DNA from: an uncultured Anaerotruncus sp.
GTDB taxonomy: Bacteria > Bacillota > Clostridia > Oscillospirales > CAG-272
NCBI GenBank assembly: GCA_905210995.1
Contig: CAJLZE010000033.1
Span: forward strand, 1 to 25,740
DNA: 25,740 bases
Reading direction: 5' to 3'
The number at the start of each line of letters is the position of its first letter. Within the stretch, counting starts at the first letter, position 1. A program made the translations under genes and the position numbers. Below, in pieces: positions 14,039 to 22,185 of the stretch. A model generated the notes under the pieces. It did not search any database. It was not told where the DNA came from and saw only the letters and a list, made by a program, of their open reading frames with translations.

Positions 14039-16207
14039 ATGATCGATATTGAAGCAACACTGGCAGAGGAGCTGGGGCTCGGGGTCGAACAGGTCAGAAA
14101 GACCGTTGCGCTGATAGACGAGGGCAACACGATACCCTTTATCGCGCGGTACCGCAAGGAGGTCACCGGCTCGCTTGACGACACCGTGCTGCGCGACCTG
14201 TTTGACCGCCTCAACTACCTGCGCAATATAGAAAAGCGCCGCGAGGAGGTCAAAGCCCTTATCGCCGCGCAGGAAAAGCTCACGCCCGAGCTTGAGTGCG
14301 CGATCGACTCGGCAAAAACGCTCACCGAGGTCGATGATATCTACCGTCCGTTCCGTCCGAAGCGCAAAACGCGTGCATCGGTCGCACGCGAGCGCGGGCT
14401 CGAGCCGCTCTCAGAGCTTATTTTTGCGCAGAACGAAAAATACGACGCGCCGATAGCGGAGCTCGCCGCAGCTTACATAAACGAAGAGAAGGGCGTTGCG
14501 GGCGCAGATGAAGCGATAGCGGGCGCACTTGATATCATTGCCGAGAATATTTCGGACAATGCCGACTGCCGCAAGGGCGTGCGCACGCTCACTGCCGAGC
14601 ACGGTATACTTGTATCAAAGGCGGCAAAGGATGAGGATTCCGTTTACGCGCAGTACTACGATTTTTCCGAGCGTGTGAAGCGTATCGCGGGGCATCGCGT
14701 GCTTGCGGTAAACCGCGGCGAAAAGGAAGGATTCCTCAAGGTCACGGTCGAGCCGGGCGGAGATCTTGTCATGAGCTATCTCTACCGCAAATTCCTCAAG
14801 GACAACGCAAGCCCGGCGCATGAGCTCGTTAAGTCGGCGATCGACGACAGCTATGCTCGTCTTATAGCGCCGTCGGTCGAGCGCGAGATCAGAAACGACC
14901 TCACAGACCGTGCGAGCGAGGGTGCGCTCAAGGTATTTGAGGACAACCTCAGGCACCTGCTCATGTCTCCGCCGCTTCGCGGCAAGACGGTCATGGGCTT
15001 TGACCCCGGTTACCGCACCGGCTGCAAGCTCGCGGTGGTCGACAGGACGGGAAAGGTCATTGACACGGCGGTGATCTACCCCACAAAGCCGCAGGAACGC
15101 ATTGCGGAGAGCCGGCGCGTGGTCGCTGGGCTGATACGCAAGTACGGCATCAACGTCATTGCCATAGGCAACGGCACGGCATCAAAGGAGAGCGAGATAT
15201 TCATCGCCGGACTTCTCAAGGAGACTCCGGGCGACTGCAAGTACATAATGGTCAGCGAGGCGGGCGCGTCGGTCTATTCGGCGTCCAAGCTCGGCGCCGA
15301 GGAGTTCCCGGATTTTGACGTCACGCAGCGCTCGGCGGTGTCGATAGCGCGTCGCCTTCAGGATCCCATTGCCGAGCTCGTCAAGATCGACCCCAAGTCG
15401 GTCGGCGTCGGGCAGTATCAGCACGATATGAAGCAGGCGCGGCTCGACGAGGCGCTCACGGGCGTTGTTGAGGACTGCGTCAACTCGGTCGGCATCGACC
15501 TCAACACGGCGTCGTATTCGCTGCTTTCGTATGTTTCGGGCATAAGCGCGCCGGTGGCTAAGAATATCGTAAAATACCGCGAGGCGAACGGCGAGTTTCT
15601 GAACCGTGCCGAGCTGCTCAAGGTTCCGCGCCTCGGCAGCAAGGCGTATGAGCAGTCTGCGGGCTTCCTCCGCGTTTCGGGCTCCGTCGAGGTGCTCGAC
15701 TCCACGGGCGTTCATCCCGAATCATACGGCGCGGCGCATAAGCTGCTCGGAATGTTCGGCTTTGACGAGTCGGAGATACGCTCGGGCGGACTTCGCCTGC
15801 TCGGCAAGAAGGTAGCCGAAAAGGGGCGTGCGAAGGTCGCCGAGGAGATAGGCGTCGGCGAGCCTACACTCTGCGATATAATCGCGGAGCTTGAAAAGCC
15901 GGGGCGCGACGTGCGCGACAGCTTTCCGGCGCCGGTGCTGCGCGACGATGTGCTCGATATTTCCTCTCTCAAGGAGGGAATGATCCTTACCGGCACGGTG
16001 CGCAACGTCATCGACTTCGGCGCGTTCGTGGATATCGGCGTGCATCAGGACGGCCTTGTGCATATCTCTCAGATATGCGACAAGTACATAAAGCACCCCT
16101 CAGAGGTGCTTTCGGTCGGCGATATCGTAAAGGTCAAGGTCATATCGGTAGACGCCGCCAAGCACCGCATCGGGCTTTCGATGAAGCTCGGAAAAGACGA
16201 AAAATAA
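14039..16207 (+). CDS. tex: Tex-family S1 RNA-binding protein
   Basis: At 722 aa it is the normal length for Tex/YdcI. In order it has the N-terminal helical domain (IPFIARYRKEVTGSLDD), a YqgF/RuvC-like domain (MGFDPGYRTGCKLAVVD), tandem helix-hairpin-helix motifs (VGIDLNTASYSLLSYVSGIS), and a C-terminal S1 domain (GTVRNVIDFGAFVDIGVHQD). It binds nucleic acid and interacts with the transcription machinery; the exact role is unsettled in the literature. The ATG at 14039 has AAGGAAG 8 bases upstream. An upstream in-frame ATG at 13961 lies inside rsuA and is unlikely. Confidence 0.95.
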   Translation: MIDIEATLAEELGLGVEQVRKTVALIDEGNTIPFIARYRKEVTGSLDDTVLRDLFDRLNYLRNIEKRREEVKALIAAQEKLTPELECAIDSAKTLTEVDDIYRPFRPKRKTRASVARERGLEPLSELIFAQNEKYDAPIAELAAAYINEEKGVAGADEAIAGALDIIAENISDNADCRKGVRTLTAEHGILVSKAAKDEDSVYAQYYDFSERVKRIAGHRVLAVNRGEKEGFLKVTVEPGGDLVMSYLYRKFLKDNASPAHELVKSAIDDSYARLIAPSVEREIRNDLTDRASEGALKVFEDNLRHLLMSPPLRGKTVMGFDPGYRTGCKLAVVDRTGKVIDTAVIYPTKPQERIAESRRVVAGLIRKYGINVIAIGNGTASKESEIFIAGLLKETPGDCKYIMVSEAGASVYSASKLGAEEFPDFDVTQRSAVSIARRLQDPIAELVKIDPKSVGVGQYQHDMKQARLDEALTGVVEDCVNSVGIDLNTASYSLLSYVSGISAPVAKNIVKYREANGEFLNRAELLKVPRLGSKAYEQSAGFLRVSGSVEVLDSTGVHPESYGAAHKLLGMFGFDESEIRSGGLRLLGKKVAEKGRAKVAEEIGVGEPTLCDIIAELEKPGRDVRDSFPAPVLRDDVLDISSLKEGMILTGTVRNVIDFGAFVDIGVHQDGLVHISQICDKYIKHPSEVLSVGDIVKVKVISVDAAKHRIGLSMKLGKDEK

Positions 16208-16467
16208 CTTTTTACGGCAGAGACGCACGTTCGGCTATTACCGCGTGGGTAACTGTGAGTTTACATTCCGAAAGCCGGGGAAGTGTCCACCGGGCGCTCC
16301 GGAGTGCGATAAATCACAAAATTGTGCAAGCTGCACAATTTTGAAGCCGAAAATTTGGGGAATAATCCTCTATCATTTTTCACGAAAATTTGCTACAATA
16401 TATACTACTGAATAATAGTCTGAATCAATGAGATCTTGATTCGAATTTCAAGGAGGAATCACATCCT
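16208..16467 (+). other. 260-bp intergenic leader with several inverted repeats
   Basis: It has no gene. A perfect 11-bp stem with a 3-nt loop (16318-16328 with 16332-16342; AAAATTGTGCA/TGCACAATTTT) may end the tex transcript. A CGGCT...AGCCG pairing and CCGGGCGCTCCGG lie before it. After the promoter, GAATCAA/TTGATTC (16422-16428 with 16436-16442) forms a hairpin just before the ribosome binding site of the next gene. I recognise no known riboswitch. Confidence 0.6.
16391..16399 (+). promoter_or_regulatory. Extended -10 promoter of the sugar ABC ATPase gene
   Basis: TGCTACAAT is an extended -10 element. No clear -35 box is seen. TATACT at 16401-16406 is an alternative -10. Confidence 0.5.
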
Positions 16468-17583
16468 ATGGCAAGTGTATCGCTTAAGCACATTTATAAA
16501 AAATATCCGGGCGGAGTTACCGCTGTGTCGGACTTCAACCTTGATATCAAGGATAAGGAGTTTCTGATACTCGTCGGTCCTTCCGGCTGCGGTAAATCAA
16601 CTACTCTGCGTATGATCGCAGGTCTGGAGGAAATCACCGAGGGTGAGCTTTTCATCGGCGATCAGCTTGTTAACGATGTGGCTCCTAAGGACAGAAAGAT
16701 AGCGATGGTGTTCCAGAACTACGCTCTGTATCCTCACATGACCGTTTTTGAGAACATGGCATTCGGCCTCAAGCTCATCAAGACTCCGAAGGAGGAGATC
16801 AAGAGACGCGTTGAGGACGCTGCCCGTATACTTGATATCACCCACCTGCTCGACAGAAAGCCGAAGGCTCTGTCCGGCGGTCAGAAACAGCGTGTCGCTC
16901 TCGGGCGTGCTATCGTCCGTAAGCCCAAGGTCTTCCTTCTTGACGAGCCTCTGTCCAACCTGGACGCAAAGCTGCGTGCCGCGATGAGAACCGAGCTTAC
17001 GAAGCTGCACCAGAACGTTCAGACCACGTTCATTTACGTTACGCACGACCAGGTCGAGGCTATGACCATGGCAACGAGAATCGTTGTTATGAAGGACGGT
17101 CTCATTCAGCAGGTCGATACTCCTCAGACCCTTTACGATGCACCCTGCAACCTCTTCGTTGCCGGCTTCATCGGCACTCCTCAGATGAACTTCATCAACG
17201 GTAAGCTCGTCAAGAAGGGCGACGATGTGTACTTCAACTTTGAGGACAAGTCCCTCAAGCTGCCCACCGAAAAGGCGAACAACCCCGACCTCAAGGACTA
17301 CATCGGCAAAGAAGTCATCGTCGGTCTCCGTCCCGAGTGCATTTACGACTCTCCCATGCAGCTCTCCGCACATCCCGACAGCATCACCGATGCTTATGTT
17401 GATGTTACCGAGCTTATGGGCGCCGAGATCTACCTCTACCTCAAGGTAGGTGAGGAGACCAATCTGATCGCACGTGTTTCTTCCCGCTCCACCACCCGTG
17501 CGGGCGACAACATCAAGGTTGCATTCGATATGACCCGTATGCACATCTTCGATAAAGAGACCGAGCGCTGCATCATTCACTGA
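16468..17583 (+). CDS. msmX: Carbohydrate ABC transporter ATP-binding protein, MsmX/UgpC type
   Basis: The 371-aa ATPase powers sugar import. Walker A GPSGCGKST (37-45), the Q loop in VFQNYALYPH, the signature LSGGQKQR (135-142), Walker B VFLLDE (155-160) and His193 are intact. The C-terminal regulatory OB/TOBE region (about 235-371) is of the MalK/UgpC type, including GLRPECI. It has its own promoter and terminator and no permease or binding protein beside it. That is typical of a shared ATPase serving several sugar importers, as MsmX does in Bacillus. Codon use suggests strong expression. Confidence 0.92.
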   Translation: MASVSLKHIYKKYPGGVTAVSDFNLDIKDKEFLILVGPSGCGKSTTLRMIAGLEEITEGELFIGDQLVNDVAPKDRKIAMVFQNYALYPHMTVFENMAFGLKLIKTPKEEIKRRVEDAARILDITHLLDRKPKALSGGQKQRVALGRAIVRKPKVFLLDEPLSNLDAKLRAAMRTELTKLHQNVQTTFIYVTHDQVEAMTMATRIVVMKDGLIQQVDTPQTLYDAPCNLFVAGFIGTPQMNFINGKLVKKGDDVYFNFEDKSLKLPTEKANNPDLKDYIGKEVIVGLRPECIYDSPMQLSAHPDSITDAYVDVTELMGAEIYLYLKVGEETNLIARVSSRSTTRAGDNIKVAFDMTRMHIFDKETERCIIH

Positions 17584-17604
17584 TCGCAACAATTGCCTAA
17601 CATA

Positions 17605-17640
17605 AAAAGGGCTGTCACGCGTTAGCGTGACAGCCCTTTT
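17605..17640 (+). terminator. Terminator of the sugar ABC ATPase gene
   Basis: A perfect 16-bp stem (17605-17620 with 17625-17640) has a GTTA loop. AAAA and TTTT form the base of the stem. Confidence 0.92.
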
Positions 17641-17655
17641 GTCATATGTTCTCCG

Positions 17656-17684
17656 TTGACAATGCAGCCGTTTTATTGTATAAT
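17656..17684 (+). promoter_or_regulatory. Consensus sigma-A promoter of the CPBP-tadA unit
   Basis: TTGACA (17656-17661), 17 bases, TATAAT (17679-17684): a perfect match to consensus, about 50 bases before the first gene. Confidence 0.92.
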
Positions 17685-17736
17685 ATATTCTGAATAAGTC
17701 GCAGCATACCGCTGCGGCGGAACGGAGACGGCTTTC

Positions 17737-18720
17737 ATGATCGGTGAATACGACGGCTTTGATGCGGGCGCCGCACGTGTGCGGCAGCTGCGCTCTGTTG
17801 CGGGCAGGATAGGGCTTACCATGCTGTTTCACACGTTGCTTTTCAATATGCTTTTTGCAACAGCGGTGGTGATCGACGATCCGCTGCGTGCCGCTGCCGC
17901 CGCTCATCCGGGCGCTTTCGGCGGATATGCAGCCGATATCGCATCGGGCGTCGTGGAGATATGCTTTTATCTTCTGGCGTTCATGATACTTGTTGCTTTC
18001 TTCAGGCTGATATCCCCGCGCAGAACGGTCGAGCCTATGCGGCTCGGCGTAAGACTTACGTCCGACACCTTGGCAGTGGTGCTCTTCGGCATAGCCGTCA
18101 CCGTGGGTGCGTCGTATGTCAACTATTATATGCTGCTGCCGTTCGGATCGTCCTCTGCGGACGTTGAAGAGCTGCCGACAAATGCGGTCGGTGTCATCAT
18201 ATCCTTCATTTCAACGGCTCTTGTTCCTGCGGTGTGTGAGGAATTCCTCTTCCGTGGGTGCATCCTCTCGAACCTTCTGCCGTTCGGCAAAAAAACGGCG
18301 GTCATAGGCTCCGCCGTGCTGTTTGCACTGATGCACAACAACACACGCCAGTTTTTTTATACCGCGGCTGCGGGGATCGTTTTCGGGCTTGTGTATATCG
18401 AGACCGGCTCTATATGGGCGGGCACGTTCATTCATCTGTTCAATAATTTCTTTGCGGTCATCGACGAGGCTGTTCAGGCAACGGTCGCGCCGGAGTACGC
18501 GGCGGCGATATCCCTGCTTGGCAATGTGCTCGTGATCACCGCCGGGCTCGTGTCAGGCGTGTATCTTGTGTTCCGCCGCGCAGGTAAGCGCACGGACGGC
18601 TCTCAGCCGCAGCCGATCGTTCCCGGTGAGGAATGCGGTACGCTCAAAAGCTTTTTTACGCCCGCTATGATAACTTATTTTGCCGTCGCGCTTCTGGCAG
18701 CGGTCATGAATATGCTGTAA
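17737..18720 (+). CDS. CPBP-family intramembrane metalloprotease
   Basis: The 327-aa polytopic membrane protein has about seven hydrophobic segments. The Abi/CPBP motifs are complete: EEFLFR with Glu168, Glu169 and Arg173; FALMH with His200; and HLFNN with His233 and Asn237. Members are Rce1-like proteases; in bacteria some act in bacteriocin immunity or signalling. The target here is unknown. A cytoplasmic loop near 285-305 precedes a last membrane helix. The stop lies one base before the ATG of the next gene, so the two are likely coupled. Confidence 0.9.
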   Translation: MIGEYDGFDAGAARVRQLRSVAGRIGLTMLFHTLLFNMLFATAVVIDDPLRAAAAAHPGAFGGYAADIASGVVEICFYLLAFMILVAFFRLISPRRTVEPMRLGVRLTSDTLAVVLFGIAVTVGASYVNYYMLLPFGSSSADVEELPTNAVGVIISFISTALVPAVCEEFLFRGCILSNLLPFGKKTAVIGSAVLFALMHNNTRQFFYTAAAGIVFGLVYIETGSIWAGTFIHLFNNFFAVIDEAVQATVAPEYAAAISLLGNVLVITAGLVSGVYLVFRRAGKRTDGSQPQPIVPGEECGTLKSFFTPAMITYFAVALLAAVMNML

Positions 18721-18721
18721 C

Positions 18722-19732
18722 ATGGATAACAGAAACGGAATTTTCGAAAGCTCCGGTGCCGACGAGCGCTTTATGCGCGAGGCGCTGGCACTTGCCGCAG
18801 AGGCGGCGGATGCGGGTGAGGTACCCGTCGGCGCCGTTGTCGTAAGGCATGGTGAGATCGTCGGCCGCGGCAGAAACCGCCGTGAGGGCGGCGGGGGCGC
18901 CGCTGCGCATGCGGAGATAGAAGCAATAACGGAAGCCTGCCGCACGCTCGGCGGCTGGCGTCTTTCGGGCTGCGAGCTGTATGTGACACTTGAACCGTGT
19001 CCGATGTGTGCGGGCGCTGTTGTTAACGCAAGGCTTGACCGCGTGGTCTACGGAGCGCACGACGCGAGGGGCGGTGCCCTCGGCGGTCTTTTCGATCTTA
19101 CCTCATATCCGCTCGGCTGTCGTCCGCTGATACTCGGCGGCGTACTTGAGAGTGAATGCACCGCGCTTTTGCGCGATTTCTTTGCAGCGCGCCGCAAAAC
19201 GGACGGCAAACCGCGCAGACTTTTGCGCGAGTTTTATTCCGTCCATGCCGACGAGCTGGCGACGCTCCTGCTCGGAAAGGTGCTCTGCCGCCGCGACCCC
19301 GAAAGCGGGGAAGTGAAGCGGGCGCGCATCACCGAGACAGAGTGCTATCTCGGGGAAAACGATACTGCCTGCCACGCACATCGCGGCAAGACGGACCGCA
19401 CACGCATACTCTGGAAGCGCGGCGGCACGGTCTATGTTTACCTGTGCTACGGTATGCACAGCCTGCTGAACATCGTCAGCGGTCCCGAGGGCGAGCCCGA
19501 GGCTGTTCTCATACGTGCCGTCGAAGGGGCGGAAGGACCCGGACGTCTGACCAAAATGCTCGGCATCGACCGTGCCTTCAACGGGCACGACGCGGTCTTC
19601 TCAGACATCATATGGATAGAGGACGACGGCACACCGGTGCCCGAGTACACGGCGCTGCCGCGCATCGGAATAGATTATGCGGCACCCGAGGACAGAGAAC
19701 GCCCGTGGCGTTTCACATCTGTCCGACAGTAA
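18722..19732 (+). CDS. Fusion of tRNA adenosine deaminase TadA and AAG-family DNA glycosylase
   Basis: A single 336-aa chain. Residues 14-160 are TadA, the enzyme that turns adenosine 34 of tRNA-Arg to inosine: VPVGAVVV, HAE with His63 and Glu65, and PCPMC with Cys93 and Cys96 are all present. Residues about 168-331 match the alkyladenine DNA glycosylase (3MG/AAG) family, which excises 3-methyladenine and hypoxanthine: TETECYLGENDTACH holds the catalytic Glu207, Tyr209 and His218, then YVYLCYGM and LLNI with Asn250. There is no stop or frameshift at the join (about 158-170). Both halves keep their key residues, so a working bifunctional protein is likely. The start is one base after the CPBP stop; there is no strong ribosome binding site, which implies coupling. 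Confidence 0.93.
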   Translation: MDNRNGIFESSGADERFMREALALAAEAADAGEVPVGAVVVRHGEIVGRGRNRREGGGGAAAHAEIEAITEACRTLGGWRLSGCELYVTLEPCPMCAGAVVNARLDRVVYGAHDARGGALGGLFDLTSYPLGCRPLILGGVLESECTALLRDFFAARRKTDGKPRRLLREFYSVHADELATLLLGKVLCRRDPESGEVKRARITETECYLGENDTACHAHRGKTDRTRILWKRGGTVYVYLCYGMHSLLNIVSGPEGEPEAVLIRAVEGAEGPGRLTKMLGIDRAFNGHDAVFSDIIWIEDDGTPVPEYTALPRIGIDYAAPEDRERPWRFTSVRQ

Positions 19733-19772
19733 GTAAGATATTCATCAAATGAGAAAGGTACGGTGACGCCGG

Positions 19773-22139
19773 ATGGCAGGAAAAAAGAATATCACGTGCA
19801 GCGCCGTGGCTTTTGCGCTTGTTTGCTTTATTATTGCGGCATCGGTGCTTCCGTGCTTTGCGGAGGGGACCTCCGTCGGCAGTGTGTCCGGTTCACAGAG
19901 TACCGCTCTTGGTGTGATGACGGTCTGCTCATACGACGCCGCGACCGGTGTGATACGCATTGCGGGAACGGTCAACCACAAGGTCATGACGGCGGCAAAG
20001 GACTGCCGCATAGCACTTTTTCGCATTCCCTCGTGGCGCAGCGCCGAGAGTGTTATCGCGGATTCGCAGCCGATAAGCGAGACGGCTATGTCTATACGCT
20101 TTGAATTTACATTTGAAAGCGGCGGCGCCGAGGATATCATCTGTATGTATGCCGCTGCGATCGTCTACCCCGACGGCAGCCGCGCGCTTATAGCCGAGCC
20201 GGAATACCCGCTCGGCGATGTGAAAGAGGCGGCGGACATCGGTTTCAAGGGGCTCGGCACCGATTCGGCGGCGGGCGTTGCCGACGCAGGCGCCGGGTGC
20301 GTTATGATCGACGTTTACCTTGACCGCCTTGAGGACGGCAGACACAGCGGATATCTTCAGACGGTCGGAGGTATGTCGTTTTACTACAACCGCGAGTATG
20401 TTGACGACCTTGACCGCAGGATAAGAAGCGCCTCGGTCGCGGGTTCGTCGGTATGGCTGCGGCTTCTCGTTTCGCCCACCGACACGCCCGACGGACTTTC
20501 GTATGCATCGTCCGCCTCATACGGCGCGGCGTACAGGGGCGTGGTAATATCTGACGATGTGTCGGCGCTGACGGTATACGCATATCTTCTGTTCCTATGC
20601 ACAAGATATAACGGCGGGACGAACGGCTCGGTAAACGGCATCGTGCCCGGGTTTTGTGCCGATGAGCCCGAAAAATACAATTTCTGCGCCAGTACCGGTC
20701 CGATGTACTATGAAATTTATGCCCGCACGCTCGCAATAATGGGCATTGCGGCGTCGGGAGCCGGTGCGCGGCTCATAGTTCCGGTAAGCGACAGTTGCGG
20801 TGTTGACGGGCAGCCGCTTTTCACCGACTTCGTGCGCGGTGTTGCGGATTATATCTCAAAGCATACCGGGTTTGGATTTACCCTTATGCTCGACAGCACG
20901 CACAACGCATATCACATAGACGACAGCTATTTCGACCTGCCGAACGACGGCGGAGACGACACAGCCGACGATGGGGAGGAGCCCGACGACCCGGACCATT
21001 CCTACGACCCCGATCTGCCGGACGATGAATTCACACCGCCGGAGACCGAACGCAAGGAGCCGGTAAAGACTCTCCCCTCCGACGGCTATATTTGTACGGA
21101 CAGCATTGCGGCGCTGCCTGCTGCCATTGACACGCTTCACGGCGAGTACAGCGCGGTGAGCCGTGAGTTCATATGGTGCTGGACGCCCGGTGCCGAGACC
21201 TCGGGCAGCGCGCTGAGCGTGCTTTACGCATACAACTATGTCGCGCTTGCCGCTGCGGGAGCATCGGGATATATCCTCCGCACCGACAGCGACCGCTTTT
21301 CCACCGTGTCGCACCTTGTGAAATATATTGATACCGATTCCTTTGAAAAGGAGACGGCGTATGCGCTCGAGATCTTCGGTGCAGCGTCGTGGAAGGAGCT
21401 TTTTCCCGGATTTGATGCCGCAGCCATAGGCGGCAGACGTATCGTCACCGTGACGCCCGGCAGCGGTGTTCCGGGGCATTCGGGTACATACAGGCTGTGG
21501 GATTTCGGTACGTCATCCGGCGTGCACGGGTGGTCGGCAGGTCCCGGCTGTACCTCTCTCAGAAGCGTGTACGGCAGTGGGACGAGCTGTCTCAAGGCGG
21601 TGCTTACCGACGAGGGCGGCGGGGCTTATTCCGATATATGCCGCGTTTGCGAATCGCCCGAGCCGCTGAAATATACGCCGTATATGGGCTTTGAGCTTTC
21701 GTGCGCGGGAGATGCGTCTGATGATTCGCTTTATGAGGTCAAGCTTGTGATATACAGCGGCGGCGTTACGCTCGAGGGCAGAACGGTCGTTAAAAGCGGC
21801 GCAAGAACGCAGCTTTATCTTGACGTTTCGTCGCTCTCGTCCGGCGCGGGCATAAACGCCGTGAGGGTAGCCGCGCGCCGCATATCCGGAAAGGGCGAAT
21901 TCGACCTTCGCATATATGACATAAGTCTTTACAGCGACCGCTACGGCGACCGCGAGCTTGCGGGGCTCATTGATGCGGAGCGTGCCAACGCCGCGGAGAG
22001 CCGTGACGGCAGCGGCGACGGTGAAGAGACATCAGGCGAAAAGCTGACCGCGGCGCTCATGCTCGGCGGTATAGCAGCGATAGGGGTCTGTATTGCGGTG
22101 CTCCCCGCGCGGCGCGACAAACGGCGCACCGCCACCTGA
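19773..22139 (+). CDS. Large secreted, membrane-anchored protein of unknown function
   Basis: The 788-aa protein has a signal peptide (1-30, probable cut after CFA). A beta-rich N-terminal part (about 45-145) is followed by a region of about 150-600 that looks like a barrel-type enzyme or DUF5722-like domain (YYNREYVDDLDRRI, then GFCADEPEKYNF), interrupted by a long Asp/Glu/Pro stretch (about 389-435). A jelly-roll-like C-terminal part and a membrane helix (about 757-776) ending in RRDKRR complete it. By inference it is a cell-surface protein acting on or binding glycan; the DUF assignment is from memory and uncertain. The ATG has GGTGA 6 bases upstream. It is the third gene after CPBP and tadA-aag. 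Confidence 0.8.
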   Translation: MAGKKNITCSAVAFALVCFIIAASVLPCFAEGTSVGSVSGSQSTALGVMTVCSYDAATGVIRIAGTVNHKVMTAAKDCRIALFRIPSWRSAESVIADSQPISETAMSIRFEFTFESGGAEDIICMYAAAIVYPDGSRALIAEPEYPLGDVKEAADIGFKGLGTDSAAGVADAGAGCVMIDVYLDRLEDGRHSGYLQTVGGMSFYYNREYVDDLDRRIRSASVAGSSVWLRLLVSPTDTPDGLSYASSASYGAAYRGVVISDDVSALTVYAYLLFLCTRYNGGTNGSVNGIVPGFCADEPEKYNFCASTGPMYYEIYARTLAIMGIAASGAGARLIVPVSDSCGVDGQPLFTDFVRGVADYISKHTGFGFTLMLDSTHNAYHIDDSYFDLPNDGGDDTADDGEEPDDPDHSYDPDLPDDEFTPPETERKEPVKTLPSDGYICTDSIAALPAAIDTLHGEYSAVSREFIWCWTPGAETSGSALSVLYAYNYVALAAAGASGYILRTDSDRFSTVSHLVKYIDTDSFEKETAYALEIFGAASWKELFPGFDAAAIGGRRIVTVTPGSGVPGHSGTYRLWDFGTSSGVHGWSAGPGCTSLRSVYGSGTSCLKAVLTDEGGGAYSDICRVCESPEPLKYTPYMGFELSCAGDASDDSLYEVKLVIYSGGVTLEGRTVVKSGARTQLYLDVSSLSSGAGINAVRVAARRISGKGEFDLRIYDISLYSDRYGDRELAGLIDAERANAAESRDGSGDGEETSGEKLTAALMLGGIAAIGVCIAVLPARRDKRRTAT

Positions 22140-22185
22140 ATTATCGGCAAAAATATTTTTAATATAAAAGCAAAGGACACACCAA

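Noticed and set aside
16597..17907. Long open frame antisense to the sugar ABC ATPase gene
   Set aside because: It runs through the ATPase terminator and the next promoter, and its protein text shows no recognisable domain.
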